A stretch of DNA of 64,000 nt from Drechmeria coniospora (lineage: Eukaryota > Ascomycota > Sordariomycetes > Hypocreales > Ophiocordycipitaceae), in the NCBI RefSeq assembly GCF_001625195.1, contig NC_054391.1, positions 4,165,157 to 4,229,156 on the forward strand. The letters run 5' to 3'. Of the stretch, positions 32,755-44,744 are shown piece after piece. Below the pieces are notes generated by a model that saw only the letters and a list, made by a program, of their open reading frames with translations, ran no database searches and was not told the origin of the DNA. Position numbers and translations under genes: made by a program. How positions within the stretch are numbered: the first letter of the stretch is position 1; every line of letters begins with the position of its first letter.

Positions 32755-34452
32755 GTTGGCAACGCAGCGGCAGCGAATTGCTGAACGAAGAGCAGGTAGG
32801 AGGAAGGAAGGTGAATTTCGGATTCACGAGCTGAGGAAGCACGGTCAAGTACAAGTACTCCGTATACAGTATGTAGACGACATTGGGAAGCCGCATTGCG
32901 CAGCCAAACCTGCAAGTGCTTTAGTGTACTCTGAAGTGCATGCCATAGGTTCGTTGACGTACAGGTACCGCACGGAGTACATGCACGCATATCGCTGATA
33001 AGTGCACGGAGTATTACGAACCGAGTAATACTTGTACTCGTACTCGGAATCTTCGCCATCTTGTGCGGCGCATTTGCTGCTGGTGCTGCATAAGTGGACA
33101 TGTTCATGCGCGTGGTTTCGGGCACGTACGCAGTAATACATTCTAGTTCGACTCATGCACAGTGCTATTCATTGCTGTACTTGTGCACCTACTATTTAGT
33201 ACTGCCTACTCCGTACGGTAGGTACAGTACGAATGCGTACATGTACTGTACTTGGAACGGCATGTACACAGGCACACGGTGACCGTGTGACGAGCAGGCT
33301 GTTCGCCAGGCGCAGCGATGGTACTTGCATCCAGCAGGTCCGGCACGAAACAGCACGTTTACTTGTAAGTACTACGTGCTGCACTTGTCCTACCACATGC
33401 GCTGTATTCGGAGCGGTTCTGTAGGCGTATTGGCACTTGTACTGTAAGTAATGCTTGATTGTAATACTAGGTACCTAGTGAGTAAGTACTATGTTGCACC
33501 AAACCAGCCACATAAAATGGGCGCCACAGTCAATGTGGACATAGTAGGTGCTATATGATGCGACATACTAGTATGCACAAGCACGGCAGCAGTTAATACT
33601 TGGGCGGACGGATGTGCTTAGAGGGGGTCGGTCCCGAAAATGAAGCACTCCATTCTCTCCATGCTCTGCATCCGCGCATGCTCTTGTATTTACTTGTCGT
33701 GTGGCATTAGCATTCGAGTCCCAACGCCAATCTCGCATGATGTCATTTCCCCCCAATTTTAGTCTTCCAGGCCGCCGTGTGGGCGCCAGTCTTTTCTTCT
33801 CGGCGAGGGAGCATTGCGTGGTACAGGTTAGGTGCATAAACCCCTGTTATGCGACTTTCCGTGGCTTCATTACCATTCATGTACTCCGTACTGACAGAGT
33901 ATTACTCCGTTTCACTTTAGTAATATTACCTAGTACGGACTGCGCCCAGCGGAATGGACCCAACCGTTTCCCGATCGGGCTACATTTTGCTCATGAGAGT
34001 GCTGACATGTATTATTATGTATTACTCCGTAACAGTTTGGATATGCACCTAAAAGTAGTTTTGTACACTCCTTCACCCACCTACTTGTACGCCTACAATC
34101 CACCTGCAGCGTGTGCCATTTCCCCGACGGATGCAAGCACATGATACAATTGGCGAGCGAATGCTGCAAAGATGACGACCAGCCATTCACCGGCCTGGCT
34201 GTCTCCGCTACCGTTCAAATGGTGTGGGCAAAGTCATGTCCGGCCAAGGCGGATCATGTCCTCGGGGGCACGCAAACCGTGTTGCCAGTCAGGCGTTCGT
34301 TTGCCAAATTTTCGGCATATCAGCAGCAAGATACGATTGCATGGCCACCCTGGCAGCTTACTTACATTGTGTTAAATATTTTCCTCTGTGCAATATGAAA
34401 TGAATCAAGAAACAAGGGTTGATGGTGCACGCAGCTGAAGGCAAGTGGATCC
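32755..34452. other. Spacer between the large secreted protein gene and its decayed copy
   Basis: No gene is seen. GTAC and TACTCCGTA words are abundant at 32845-33260, 33360-33490 and 33880-34060. Confidence 0.6.
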
Positions 34453-35400
34453 TTATGCTGGAGGACGCTCGTCATCAGCTGCTTTTGGACTCTCGATTTG
34501 TGTTTTAGGCTCTCTCTCCCAGTCTTTAGCCGTGCAGGCATCCAGGTCGAAATCTGTCAAGGTGCTGCTAGCAGCATTGCAAAGGATCGGCAGACCGTAC
34601 TTGCAGAGAATGCGCTCCATAGGCAAATCCCTGTCCTCGACCACATTGAATCGGTTCGTCCAAGGCCTTGCCAGTTGGCATATTCTCCAGGTTGTGGTTT
34701 TAAGCCATCCAACCGCCTCTGGGGGTGCTTCGGAGCGCAAGTTCAATGCGGAGGATGAAGGACTTGGCAGCTAAATCGGACAAGTCATTCGCAAGACAAT
34801 AATTTTGCTTCCCACCTCGCGAGGCTTGGCCAGAGTTGTGGCCGGATCTCGCTATAACGGCGGTATTTCCGCGGCGTCGACCGGCGTTGGAGTATTACGA
34901 TGAAAAAACCATCGCCAGAGCTTGCTCTAGCTGCGCTGTTTCCCCGCGACCTTGGCACGTTGTGCTCGAAATCCTGGGCCCGAGTTGGTTCGATATCCTT
35001 GGCTGGCACTGCTTCCCCTTCCGCCGTATCGATGGCTGGCGCCTCCGCCTCGAACGCGCCGGGAGCGATCAGTGCTTCAGCGAAGCAAACGATTCGGGGT
35101 CTAAGGGGTTCGCAGATGGAAACTCTGGTCTAGCTTCAATTCGAACAAGACGCCTCAGTGTCGGCATTTGTCTTGTCCGGTTTCGAGGCGCTGCTCTGCT
35201 TTCCTGCAACAGCCTTTGGTAGATCGGCCGAGGCCTGCTGCTTTGGTTCAATGTCCGCAGCGCTGGCTGCCATCTGTTGATTTGCAGGAAGAGGAGATTT
35301 CCCCCCTCCTACGCGTTGCCATGCTGTTCCTTCCGCGGCAGGTCGCCATCCAGTTGCCCCGCCTGCTGCGTCGTGGATACGTCGCCTTCTTGTCATGGTA
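34453..35400 (-). pseudogene. 5'-truncated, frameshifted copy of the 736-residue secreted protein gene
   Basis: The last 97 codons before the stop at 34453 read VEDRDLPMERILCKYG to ADDERPPA, matching VMEDRDFAYKTYY to ADDERPQA of the intact gene at 30544-32754. Further upstream the similarity continues but jumps between frames: SRGNSAARASS at about 34945 (SRGSSAARASS in the intact protein), a run around 35000-35110 best seen in DNA, and GKQSSAS at about 35180 (GQSSAS in the intact protein). The DNA also aligns by eye, for example TTCGATATCCTTGGCTGGCACTG against TTGATATCCTTGGCTAGAACTG. The signal peptide and the folded N-terminal domain are absent, and stops interrupt every frame. I judge it non-functional. 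The upper boundary is approximate. Confidence 0.8.
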
Positions 35401-38007
35401 GGGATAGGGTTATTTTTCTCACATTGCGTATCAATTGGGGCCTGCACTACATAAATCCGGGCCTCTTGATACCTGGCAATCTGGGCAATGCTAATTCCTT
35501 GTGTGCTGCAATCCCGCATGATGCCAGGCCCGTTTCCATACCGTACCTATTACGTTTCCTCCACCGCAGCCTTGGCATTCTGTGACGGGGTGGCCCTGGA
35601 GGGGTAAAGATCATGGTCATGCTACTTTCGGTTGGACCAGCAGTCGCTGTCCTTTGGTATTGAAGAAAGCAATACGGAGGAAACAGGGAATGTAATTATA
35701 GACGAAGCAGCACTTTAGTCAATTAACCGCAACTACGGAGTACAACTACAGAGTACAAGAATCCATTGTCGTCACTCCCCAACACTTCGGCCCTGACTAA
35801 TCACTTGTTTTACTTGGTAGCCCGAGACCATGACAAACTGCCAGGGGCATTAATGATTTCCGGGCAAATATGGCGAGCTTTTCATTAGGAAGCTCGCCAA
35901 GATAGATTATGCCCTCTTGGGTATATATTTTAATGGCTTTTGTATCTATAGCTATCATGATTGTAAGTACAGTATATTGGCAATTGCAGATGAAAGAGGG
36001 ACTGTGTCTGGTGGGGGGGTTAGTGTCATGGGGCCGGGCGGGCAGGGACCGGACGAACTCCGTACTGTAGGGTTGATTCAACGTAAGTTTACGGCACTCG
36101 CCTCCACTAGCATACAGGTGTATATAGTATACCCGAGCGCTAGTGCTGCACGTGTGCCTGCTGTTCTAGGGCCCGGGTTTACCCGAGCAACCATCTATGG
36201 GGAGCGACCCCTCACAGTACGCAGTACCTCTACAGTACTCCGTACCAGGTACAAAGGTTGGGCGTGGCACGATTGGTACTTGTACGCAGCGCAAGTTGAC
36301 ACAACTATAAGCAGGTCAGTGCACTCCACACTCCGTACATGTCGCAACATGTATTAAATACTTGGCATCATAAGCCCACATTCAGTGCGGCACCCAGTTG
36401 AGTGGCCTCTTGGTTGGGTGCGACAGCACTTGTATACTAGTTACTTGTGCGTGCAAGTACGCTGGAGATACTGCACTGTACTTGCATGTGTGCTACCCAG
36501 TAGCAACGGTATACGTGCACTCCATCACTCCACACTCCGTACTCCGTATTACAGTGTGCACTCATTGGTGCTGGTACATGGAACGAACCATGAACCAGAA
36601 CATGCACCCACGACAACATGGACAGTTCACAGCATCAGTTGACATGACGCGGCGGACGCATGGCTCCGCGAGGGAACGAGCAGTGACTCGCAGGGCCATG
36701 ACACGGAATGACGCGAGCCACAGCACGAGCGGACGATTCACAGCACCATGGGACAGGGTCCCGGCACAGGACGAGGGGGAAAAGCAGGGCGCGAGTGCCC
36801 ACGAAGATGAGACTACTTTCTTTCCTCTCCAGCTCCGTATCCATTGGTCAATTAACAATCATTCCAGGGCCCCGAGACTGTCCCCGAAACTACCTACATA
36901 ACAGGCACGGAGCACTGTAACCTGTACCTACAGTAGGTTCTCGCAGAGGTAGGATGTCACGTCAGGTGCGTCACCTACGGAGCAGTGCAAGACTGCCAGT
37001 GCACCTAGCTGTACTTGTGTGGAGTACCTGCTTGGACGGGCGTCGCATGCAATAGTAATTATACCCCGCATGTGTCCTTCACCATCTTTAGTACTAAATA
37101 CGGAGCACGGAGTACCTGGAATTACGGGTAATAATCAACACTTCGAAGGTGCAAGTACAGTACTACTCGCGTACCACTTGTAGGGTGTTCTCACAGTTAC
37201 GCAGTACCTGCACAGCACAGAGCACAGCACAGCTGCTGCACAGGGCACAGGATACCTTAGTAGGTAGAGTACATGCAGCATACTGTAGAGCACGGTTCAG
37301 ACCACAGTGCAAGTGCAGAATATAGCACAGTGCACTGCGCAGTGTAGAGCACAGGAAGGGTGCCGCACAGGGTGCACTGCAGAGGGCAGTACTCTGTACA
37401 GAGTGCAGCAAGCAGGTGCAGCACGACAGCAGAGCGCAGCTCAGTGCGCAGCACAGATGTAGCACAGTGCAGCGCAAAGTACCCTCACAGCATGGAGTGC
37501 AGCATGGAGTGCAGCACGGAGTGCTGTAGCAAATGCAGCCTCCACCGTGCTGCGGTGTACAGAGTACGGAGTGAATGCTTGTACTGTATAAGTATACTAG
37601 TACGTACAGTATCACAGTACTTGAGCAGCTTTTTTTACTCGTCATTCTTGTTCCATCACCACGCTCTTGAATGGATCCCGTCGACTCGCACTCTTCCACA
37701 AACCACCCACTGACAATGGATGCTGTCACCTTCCAATTGCAGAGTGGGCAGCCATCTAGTGGCCGACAATCTGTTGCAATTCGCACAAACGAACAAGAAC
37801 ACAGCCAGCAATCAAGCGATGCTCCCTTCGTCTCGCCTAGCCCTCCTCCCCGCTGAGCGAACCAGCTGCCCAGACCCGTGGATGGCACGCATGACGAAGG
37901 CGGAGCAGAGTGCTGGGAAATGGCTCTTGGCCCGACGCAGTCGTGACCGTCTGCGTCGTGTACATTGTGACAGCCTGCAGTGATCGGCAAGGAAAGGGTT
38001 CCTCCCA
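35401..38007. other. 2.6-kb spacer with GTAC words and a CAGCACAG-type low-complexity tract
   Basis: No supported gene is present. The open frame of 282 codons at 37163-38011 (minus) owes its Cys-rich translation to the CAG/CACAG repeat tract. TACGGAGTA-type words recur at 35730-35760, 36230-36340, 36530-36550 and 37090-37150. Confidence 0.6.
37195..37535. repeat. Degenerate CAGCACAG/GTGCAGCA low-complexity tract
   Basis: Irregular repeats of GCACAG, GTGCAG and CAGAGC run for about 340 bp, with a cleaner ATGGAGTGCAGC triplication at about 37494-37525. There is no fixed period, so this is low complexity rather than a true minisatellite. Confidence 0.75.
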
Positions 38008-39210
38008 TCACTCAGTTGCCTTGTCGGTATTCATTACATTGTCCGCGTTTGGCTCCTCCCTGTCCATCAAGACCGGCGGGTATCCATGATAGACCGGATC
38101 GGATTCGCAATCCTCCTAGAGCAAGTTAGAATCTGCCGGGGAAAAAAGGCCGTTACGACGCTTACCGCATTGAAACCTTTCTGTCCAGATGAGTCAGTAC
38201 ACAAGCATGCACACGGTATCATGGGATCGAGGGCAAACTCACCGGCATGCATGGCCCGGATAGTTGGACGCTCCCTTCTGCACGCATGTCAGCGAATCGC
38301 TCTGCGGGCAACAATCAGATCCGTCGAGGGGTAAAACAAGGTCAAGGCCAAACGGGAGGACGATGGCCCAGTTGACGCAATGCCGCAGCTGACATACCCT
38401 CCATTCGCTCGCGGACAGTCCACACGGACGGCCCCCACGTCTGCTTCCAGACTGTATGCAACCTGCGCGTCTTGAATCCTCGATTCAAGACATTGGACGG
38501 CGGAAACCAACTCAAACCATCCATGCAGGGCGCTTCTGCTTCGTTTCTCAGAGTCATGTTCGACTGCACGTGGTGAATCTCGAAGACGAGAGCTAAAACG
38601 CACTCACGTTAGACGGGGCCTTGCGACACATCAATGGCATGGTGCCGCCGGCTTACCTTCAATCTGATATCTGCGCGTGTCCGAAAGGATTCCGTCGTGG
38701 ATCCTCTGCATAATCGAGAATTCCGAAAGCCTCTTCACGGGAACTTGGGCCTCGCCGAACTCCCTCATGACATCAATCTCCATTTCGACCGTCGCTCCTG
38801 GCTTGGGTGCCTCGAACAGGACATGGATGCGGGGGTCGCGGTTCTTATGCTTAAACACCTTGCCAAAGGTGCCATAGATCGTTTCGATTGATCCAGACTT
38901 GTTGCCATTAAACATATGGACGCGCAGCCCCAAGCGATCGAAAGTGTTCTCGCCTTCCATCAAAGCGCATTCAGACACGCGGTACTGAGGCGAATACGTG
39001 CAATTGAGGTTTTTTTTCAATCCACGTTCAATGCTCAGCTTCTCGAGGTCCGCCTGTGGGATTTTGGGTGTGTCGTCGACAGCTGCACTTTTATCATCAA
39101 TCACCCACATCGACAAACACAACATCCTCGGCGTACGTACCAATACCCTGCCCGCTCGGTGCGGCGTGGGCACCAAAGAGGGTCCCGGCGAGCAGGAAAT
39201 AGAAACGCAT
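38008..39210 (-). CDS. Six-exon secreted protein of unknown family (290 residues)
   Basis: Exons at 39210-39141, 39082-38657, 38592-38398, 38301-38243, 38180-38166 and 38115-38008 join in one frame (introns 58, 64, 96, 62 and 50 bp, all GT-AG). The protein starts with a signal peptide (MRFYFLLAGTLFGAHAAPSG). The body contains GLKKNLNCTYSPQYRVSECA, FDRLGLRVHMFNGNKSGSIE, DPRIHVLFEAPKPGATVEME and VFEIHHVQSNMTLRNEAEAP. It looks like a beta-rich domain with several cysteines. Two N-glycosylation sites are visible (NCT and NMT). Exon 5 is a 15-nt micro-exon (KGFNA). No family is recognised. It is extracellular by inference. Exons 1-3 are firmer than the last three, which rest on splice consensus and frame only. 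Confidence 0.7.
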
Positions 39211-40215
39211 CTTTGTCGCGTTCTCTACGATGAGCTGGATGGCGAACCTTTGAAGAGAGTGTCGATCAATATGGTCCAAGGCCGAGGAAGGCGGAATGAC
39301 GTAACAAAGTCAAAGAATGGTAACGAAAAGAATGCAGCACCATGGACCAAGCCGGCGGCGAGGAAGGCGTACCTTAAGTAATTTTAGAATCATCATCCAT
39401 CCATCCATCCATCGCCTCCGCCAAGCCCCGTCGGCATGTCAATTTATCTCCTAGTTCGAAGCTCACGCCTGTCCGAGTACAAGCATATTATTGCTACATC
39501 GGAAGGGAGGATCCCTAGATGCAGCCGGTTTCCACCCTAACCCTGTTCATGCCGGTAAGATGGACGGCACTTCCTTACTCGCGCGCCAAAAGCGTTGACG
39601 AGCGAGTGGGTAAGTGCTTGGACAAGCACAGTATTACGTGCAGGCTGTTGTCCAGAGTTACGAGAATCTCGTTGCTCTTGTGGTTCTACGCCCCCAGCAC
39701 TTTGTCCGATGTTGCAAGTATTTACTCTGCACGGAATACAGCATGCTGGTTTCGATGACAACGAGACCCACGTTTCATCCTTCGAGCCGAGAAAAGTGTC
39801 AGTACATGTGGACGGATGCAACGCCGCTAGTACAGCTTTCTGATCCTCATCGATTCTCATTTCGACAATCTTCACCCTCCCCCGCACCTGCTAGGACGAA
39901 TGATGTTGCGCTGTTGCGCGCAAACAGTGACCAATCCCGACTCATGGCCACTGGGGGGATCTCGCTCGGGAATTTGAATGCCGAGAGCACCGGATATGTC
40001 CTCGGATGCTTCTAGACTCGTTTGGCGACGCAGATTGGGCTGGTCGACAAAGGGAATCAGGCCAAATTCGGCTGAATTTGAGACGTCCGACGGGGCTAGG
40101 GAATCAAGGTATAGAAAAGCGGGTGGTTTCCTCTACATTCAGCACACTACGGCGCTGAATTCGACATGTCTGAGCTCTATTCGTCACACATGCTGCTAAG
40201 CAAAAGGTCAATGTT

Positions 40216-40280
40216 CGAGAGACAGGCACTGGCTGCCTGCCTGTCTCTCGGCTGCAGGCTCTCTCGGCTGCCTGTCTCTC
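40216..40280. repeat. Perfect 13-bp inverted repeat plus a third copy of one arm
   Basis: CGAGAGACAGGCA at 40216-40228 is the exact complement of TGCCTGTCTCTCG at 40238-40250, with a 9-nt loop. TGCCTGTCTCTC recurs at 40269-40280. It could form a stable hairpin, but there is no U-run or gene end nearby to suggest a role. Confidence 0.85.
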
Positions 40281-41495
40281 TTTGCAACACAAATACGGGT
40301 AATCAATGCTCAAGTAAGTTGAAGTACGTCCATCATTGGCAACCTTTGGTGTAGCCTTGCATACCGGAGAGGCACGTACATGTAGTATGCAAGGCTCCCA
40401 GCAAGTGGGATCATCGATTTCCCGACAGGGCTGCGCTGTAATATGACGTTGCTATAGTTGTACGTCCATGTCATCTCATCTGTACAGTAAGTAGATGCAT
40501 TGTAGGGATGATGCGAGGTCCGTGATATTTCATTACGCAATGGTACGCTTTTGAGCAACGCCATTGTCCCGAAATCCCGAAGCTGGCCAAAACGGTCCAT
40601 AAATTTCTCATTCAATTACGAAGCACCAACCTGCTCATTCCCAAGTCTCTTGCATGGACTGACGATGGCGTGTTCAGCTACACTGTATAGACAGGTAGAT
40701 GCCTGCATGTCGATTGAAAACATCGACGGCGATGATGACGGGCAAATAGGTCTAGGTGCGTGACGGCAAGAAAACTAATCATGACTCATTGTACAGACAC
40801 AATGCAGGTACTTTTTGTAACCGTTGCCACAGCTGTAGTTGAAATAATTGAAATTCCGTACTTGCAGGTGCATTGACTGCCTGCTTGGGCCGGCGGGCCG
40901 GAGGTTATGATCACTGCGATGAGATGGACATTCAAGGGGCCAAGTCTTGCCACTACACCTGGCACACAAAAAGGCGCATATTTTTCTAGACAACAATGAT
41001 ATTATACGGTACGTGCATTGGGACGATTGGAACGGCTGACTTTCTTGACAAGTCCAAGGGGGAGTATACTCCTTCATTTTGAATCAAGTCGATGCATCAT
41101 GCTACAACAAACAGTACAGTGTCAGCGTAAACTATTCCGTTCCATGTCATCACCTATTGAATAGATGCATTGACGCAGCTGTTGTGGAACGCCCGAGTAA
41201 CTGTCGTGTGCATGTGTATGCGACCAGTCTCTCGAACGGATAAAAGGACCATGGCTGGGTGACATGAGTGCACTCTTGGGTTACGAGGTGCATTCCCACG
41301 TCTTGGGAGTCTCGCCTACGAAGACCACGAGCTTCGTTGCAGCATAATCCACGCCGGTTTTGGTTGGAAGAATGCCCATGATTCAAGGCAAATGGTATTG
41401 AGTCGTCGTCCAGCGCGCATATCCAACGCCGCAACACCGCAACAATGCTCCTCATCAGTCGCCGCAGAAGCGTGCCGCAGACTCATGTCCTACAG

Positions 41496-41587
41496 TCCGT
41501 GCCGTCCGTGCCGTCCATATCATACAGTCCGTACCGTCCATACCATCGATGTCGTCCATGCCGTCCGTGCCGTCCATGCCGTCCGGC
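41496..41587. repeat. 9-bp CCGTCCRTG minisatellite
   Basis: About nine imperfect copies of CCGTCC(A/G)TG or TCGTCCATG run just downstream (3' side) of NDC80, which is transcribed away from the other neighbours. Some units have been changed to CAGTCCGTA. Confidence 0.8.
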
Positions 41588-41623
41588 TGTCCCATCACGA
41601 CGGTTGCCCATGCCGGCGACGTC

Positions 41624-43974
41624 TCATAGTGTCATCGCCTGCGTGTTGTCGCGCAGCTCGTCGACGCCGAGCTCCTTTTCCAGCTCGTCGGCGACGAAGC
41701 CCTCGTAGTCGTCGAGATTCTTTTGGATGTGAATCTTGAACTTGATGACGTCGTTGAGGATGCGGTCAATCTCCGTGTGCAGCTCCTCTCGCTGCGCGTT
41801 TGCCCGCAAAACGAGCTGCTCGTACCTGCAACCTCTCCTGTCAGCGGCCGCCTCTCGTGGCGCGGGGGAGCGGGGGACGACCTACTCGATCGTCGTGTTC
41901 ATCTCGCGCTGCTCCATCAGCTGCACCGATTCCGTCAGGCTCGTCCGCATCCGGGACAGCTCCGTTTCCATCTTCTCAATCTGCGCCTCCGACGCAATCT
42001 TTTGCGCGCTCGTCAGCTCCCGCGTCTTCTCGTACTCCTCCTCGGCCGCCCTCGCCCGGTGGTTGAGGGCGTCGACCTCGCTCCGCTTGTCCTCGATTGC
42101 CTCCTTGATGCCGTCCAGCAGCTCGTGGTCCTTCATCATGTCGTCCATGGCGGCGCTGCGCCGCTCCGAAATGTCCTTGCGCAGCGCGAGGAAGCTGCCG
42201 CGGACCTGGCCCCGGAGGTCGAGGTTGAGGACGTGCCCGGGCGCGTAGCCGGTCGTGGCGTCCAGCAGCAGCCGCTCGGCCGACGACCGGCCGCCGCCGA
42301 CGGCCTGGAGGTTGCTCGACGTAAAGTCGGCGCCGTCGTCGACCGTCACCTGGAGCTCGTACTGGCCGCCGTGGGCGTTGGCCGCCGTCGCGGGGATGAG
42401 CGCGATCCGGTAGGCCGCCGTGTTGTACCCGTCCACCATGCGCTCGAGCTCGTCGAGCTTGCCGCTCGCCTCCGACTCGCGCTCCGCCACCTTCCGCTTC
42501 ACCTCGTCGAGCCTCTGGCCGGCCGACTCGATGCCCTTCTGCAGCCGTTCGCGCTCGGCCGTCATGCGGTCCATATCCTGCATGCTGATGCCTTGCGCGT
42601 CGACGGCCCTCTGGAGCGTCCGCCTCTCGTCCTCGGCCTCCTTGAGCTCGTCGGCGAGCTTGTCGAGCTCCCCCTGCAGCACCTTGATCCGATGCTCGTA
42701 CTTTTCCGACCGCTGCACCGCCACGACGTTGTACTCCTCGAACTTGCCCTTGTCCTCCTCCATGATCTTGAAGTGGTTGTCCAGCACGGCCGGGTCGGGC
42801 GTCGACTTTTCGAGCGCCTCAATCTCCTTGAGCAGCCTGTCGTTCTCGGCCTCGAGCATCTCGAGCTCGTCCGTGTACTTGGCCCTCGACTGCTCGAACG
42901 CGTCGGCCATGGCCTCGACGTGGGGCCTCAGCACCTGAGCCGCGTCCTCGTCGCTCGTATCCTCGTCCATGGAGAGCCAGTCGCGGTAGGCGCCGCTGAG
43001 GAAGCCGAATATGATGTGGTCGCCGCCGACGTCGACGCCGGCCTCGAGGCAGGCCTCGCCGTACTCGTTGGCCGCGTAGCCGTCGAGCATCCGGGCCAGC
43101 TGCATCATCCAGTGGAGCAGGCCGAGAAAGGTGCTCCAGTTCTGGCCTCCGACGGCGGCGAGCTGGCTCTTGGTGATGCTTCTCTCGAACGGGTATCGGA
43201 GCTGCTTCAGGATCGGCGGCACCTCCTGGTCGATGTTTTTGAGGAACCGGTGGCTCGGGTCGATGCGGTGGTAGAGCCACTGGAACATGTTGTTGAAGTC
43301 CTTTTGCGTCGGCGACTTGATGGCGTTTGGCGACAGTGCGTGGTTCATCTCGGCCTCGAAGTCGTTGCGGGCCATGTACTCGAGCAGCTCCTGGCCGATG
43401 CGCGCCTGGAAGGACCGGTCCTTGAGCGGCCGAGGATCGCGGGGCACGCCCGCCGGCTGCAGCGTCGTTTGGAAGAAGCTCTGGTGGTGGATGACGGGTC
43501 CGGCCGTCGACTGCCGCGGCCGGTAGACGCTGCTGCGGCGGTCGCCGTCGGTCGACGACGCCCTCGCCTGGGCCGGCGTTTGCGGCACGGCGCCGTAGGA
43601 TCCCTTGGGATGCTGAAACGACGACCGCTTGACCGAGGAGAGGCCGAGGTCTGTGAGGTTGGTGCCCGAGGAGGACCGCTGGAAGAGAGGCTGGCTCGGT
43701 CTCGACAGGGCCAGGGATTGCCTGGATCCCGACACGGATCGGACGTGGCCGCCTGCGCCGCCGGCGTTGCTGGCGTTGGATCGCTTCATCGTCGAGCCGG
43801 GCGCGGGGATCGCCGAGTTCATGTTGAGGTTGCCGAGCGTCTGCAGGCGCGAGCCCAAGTCAGTTGATTCGCGCCGGATGCGACGCGGCCGCCTTCGAAC
43901 GGGCGAGGGGCGGGAGGAGGATACGATACCTCTCTTGCTCTACGGACACTCCACAGGCCCGTATCCTGCGACAT
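41624..43974 (-). CDS. ndc80: Kinetochore protein Ndc80/Hec1
   Basis: Three exons (43974-43930, 43840-41886, 41825-41624; introns 89 and 60 bp) give 733 residues. Exon 1 encodes [15 protein letters not shown] and joins to TLGNLNMNS. The N-terminal about 110 residues are basic, Ser-rich and disordered, the usual Aurora B-regulated tail. A calponin-homology domain follows ([52 protein letters not shown]). The remaining two thirds is coiled coil ([19 protein letters not shown] onward), interrupted by a loop region with [18 protein letters not shown]. It ends with [19 protein letters not shown], which packs on Spc24/Spc25-Nuf2. The protein couples spindle microtubules to kinetochores. The identification is firm. 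Confidence 0.95.
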
Positions 43975-44744
43975 GATTTCTCCGCCACGTTGCGACCGGC
44001 GACGCGATGCGGGGGATGAGGATGGCGTCGCGAGTCCTGTCTTGAAGCGAAATGGACGGCCGTGGTCTGACGGCAGCGCATGAGGCCGGTCAGCTCAGGA
44101 AGGGTTCGGAGGAGAGTGGGGTTGTTGCTGGGCGAGAAAGTAAACAAAGACCCAAGCAGGCCGCGGGTCATGATTGGGTGGCGCATGTCCGTCATGGATG
44201 TGCTCGCTTACCTCAGCTCCCACTGCGAATACGGATTACGTAAATCCTTCAGCATACTCCGTTCTTCCGGACCAGGTCACGTGTCGTGCTGATCGTCACG
44301 GAAGCCCGTTCATCGCGACGTGCGGGAGGGCACGTTGGCACGAGTCGTCCGCTGCATACTGGCGACTCTTCAATGGCGCACGCAGATGGTTCCATGGTCG
44401 TTTGAGGTCAAAGGTACGATGCCGACGATTAAATGAAAGCAGAACCGTCTGCCGTTGTCTTGCGTCCGGAGCACAGCAGTCCCCGTTGGTCAAACGCGAG
44501 AGGGGAACGCCTGCACGTGACTCGGCAGAAGCAGACGCAGCCCCACCGAGGCCGTGCAGGGCGTGCCTCGGCTACCCGCTAGCGGCATGCAGGCACAGGT
44601 CCAGCCACCGGCAAAGTCTCCGGACGAGGCTCAGCTGACGTGCCTCTTCGCTTCTTCATCCTCCACCAACGAGCCCGAGGTGCGCATCCCCGGCTGCATT
44701 GCATGCGACCCGCACTCGCAGCGTAATCGACAGCTCAGTCGGCC
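43975..44744. other. Divergent promoter region between NDC80 and PEX14
   Basis: The 770-bp gap separates two divergently transcribed genes and must contain both promoters. It is moderately GC-rich, without GTAC/TACGGAGTA crowding. No clear TATA box is seen. Confidence 0.6.

Larger units (their letters stand above)
39211..41623. other. 2.4-kb spacer before NDC80
   Basis: No gene is seen. It holds a tetranucleotide CATC run at 39395-39411, an inverted repeat at 40216-40250 and a 9-bp minisatellite at 41496-41587. GTAC words are less dense than in the spacers to the left. Confidence 0.55.

Noticed and set aside
37163..38011. 282-codon minus-strand frame with a Cys-rich translation
   Set aside because: The Cys-rich part is produced by the CAGCACAG low-complexity tract. 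No signal peptide or splice support; the right end overlaps the secreted-protein gene's stop.
41723..43867. 714-codon plus-strand open frame opposite NDC80
   Set aside because: It is the complement of the NDC80 coding region. Its Leu/Val/Arg-rich translation has no domain, while the minus strand has an unmistakable Ndc80 sequence with correct introns.
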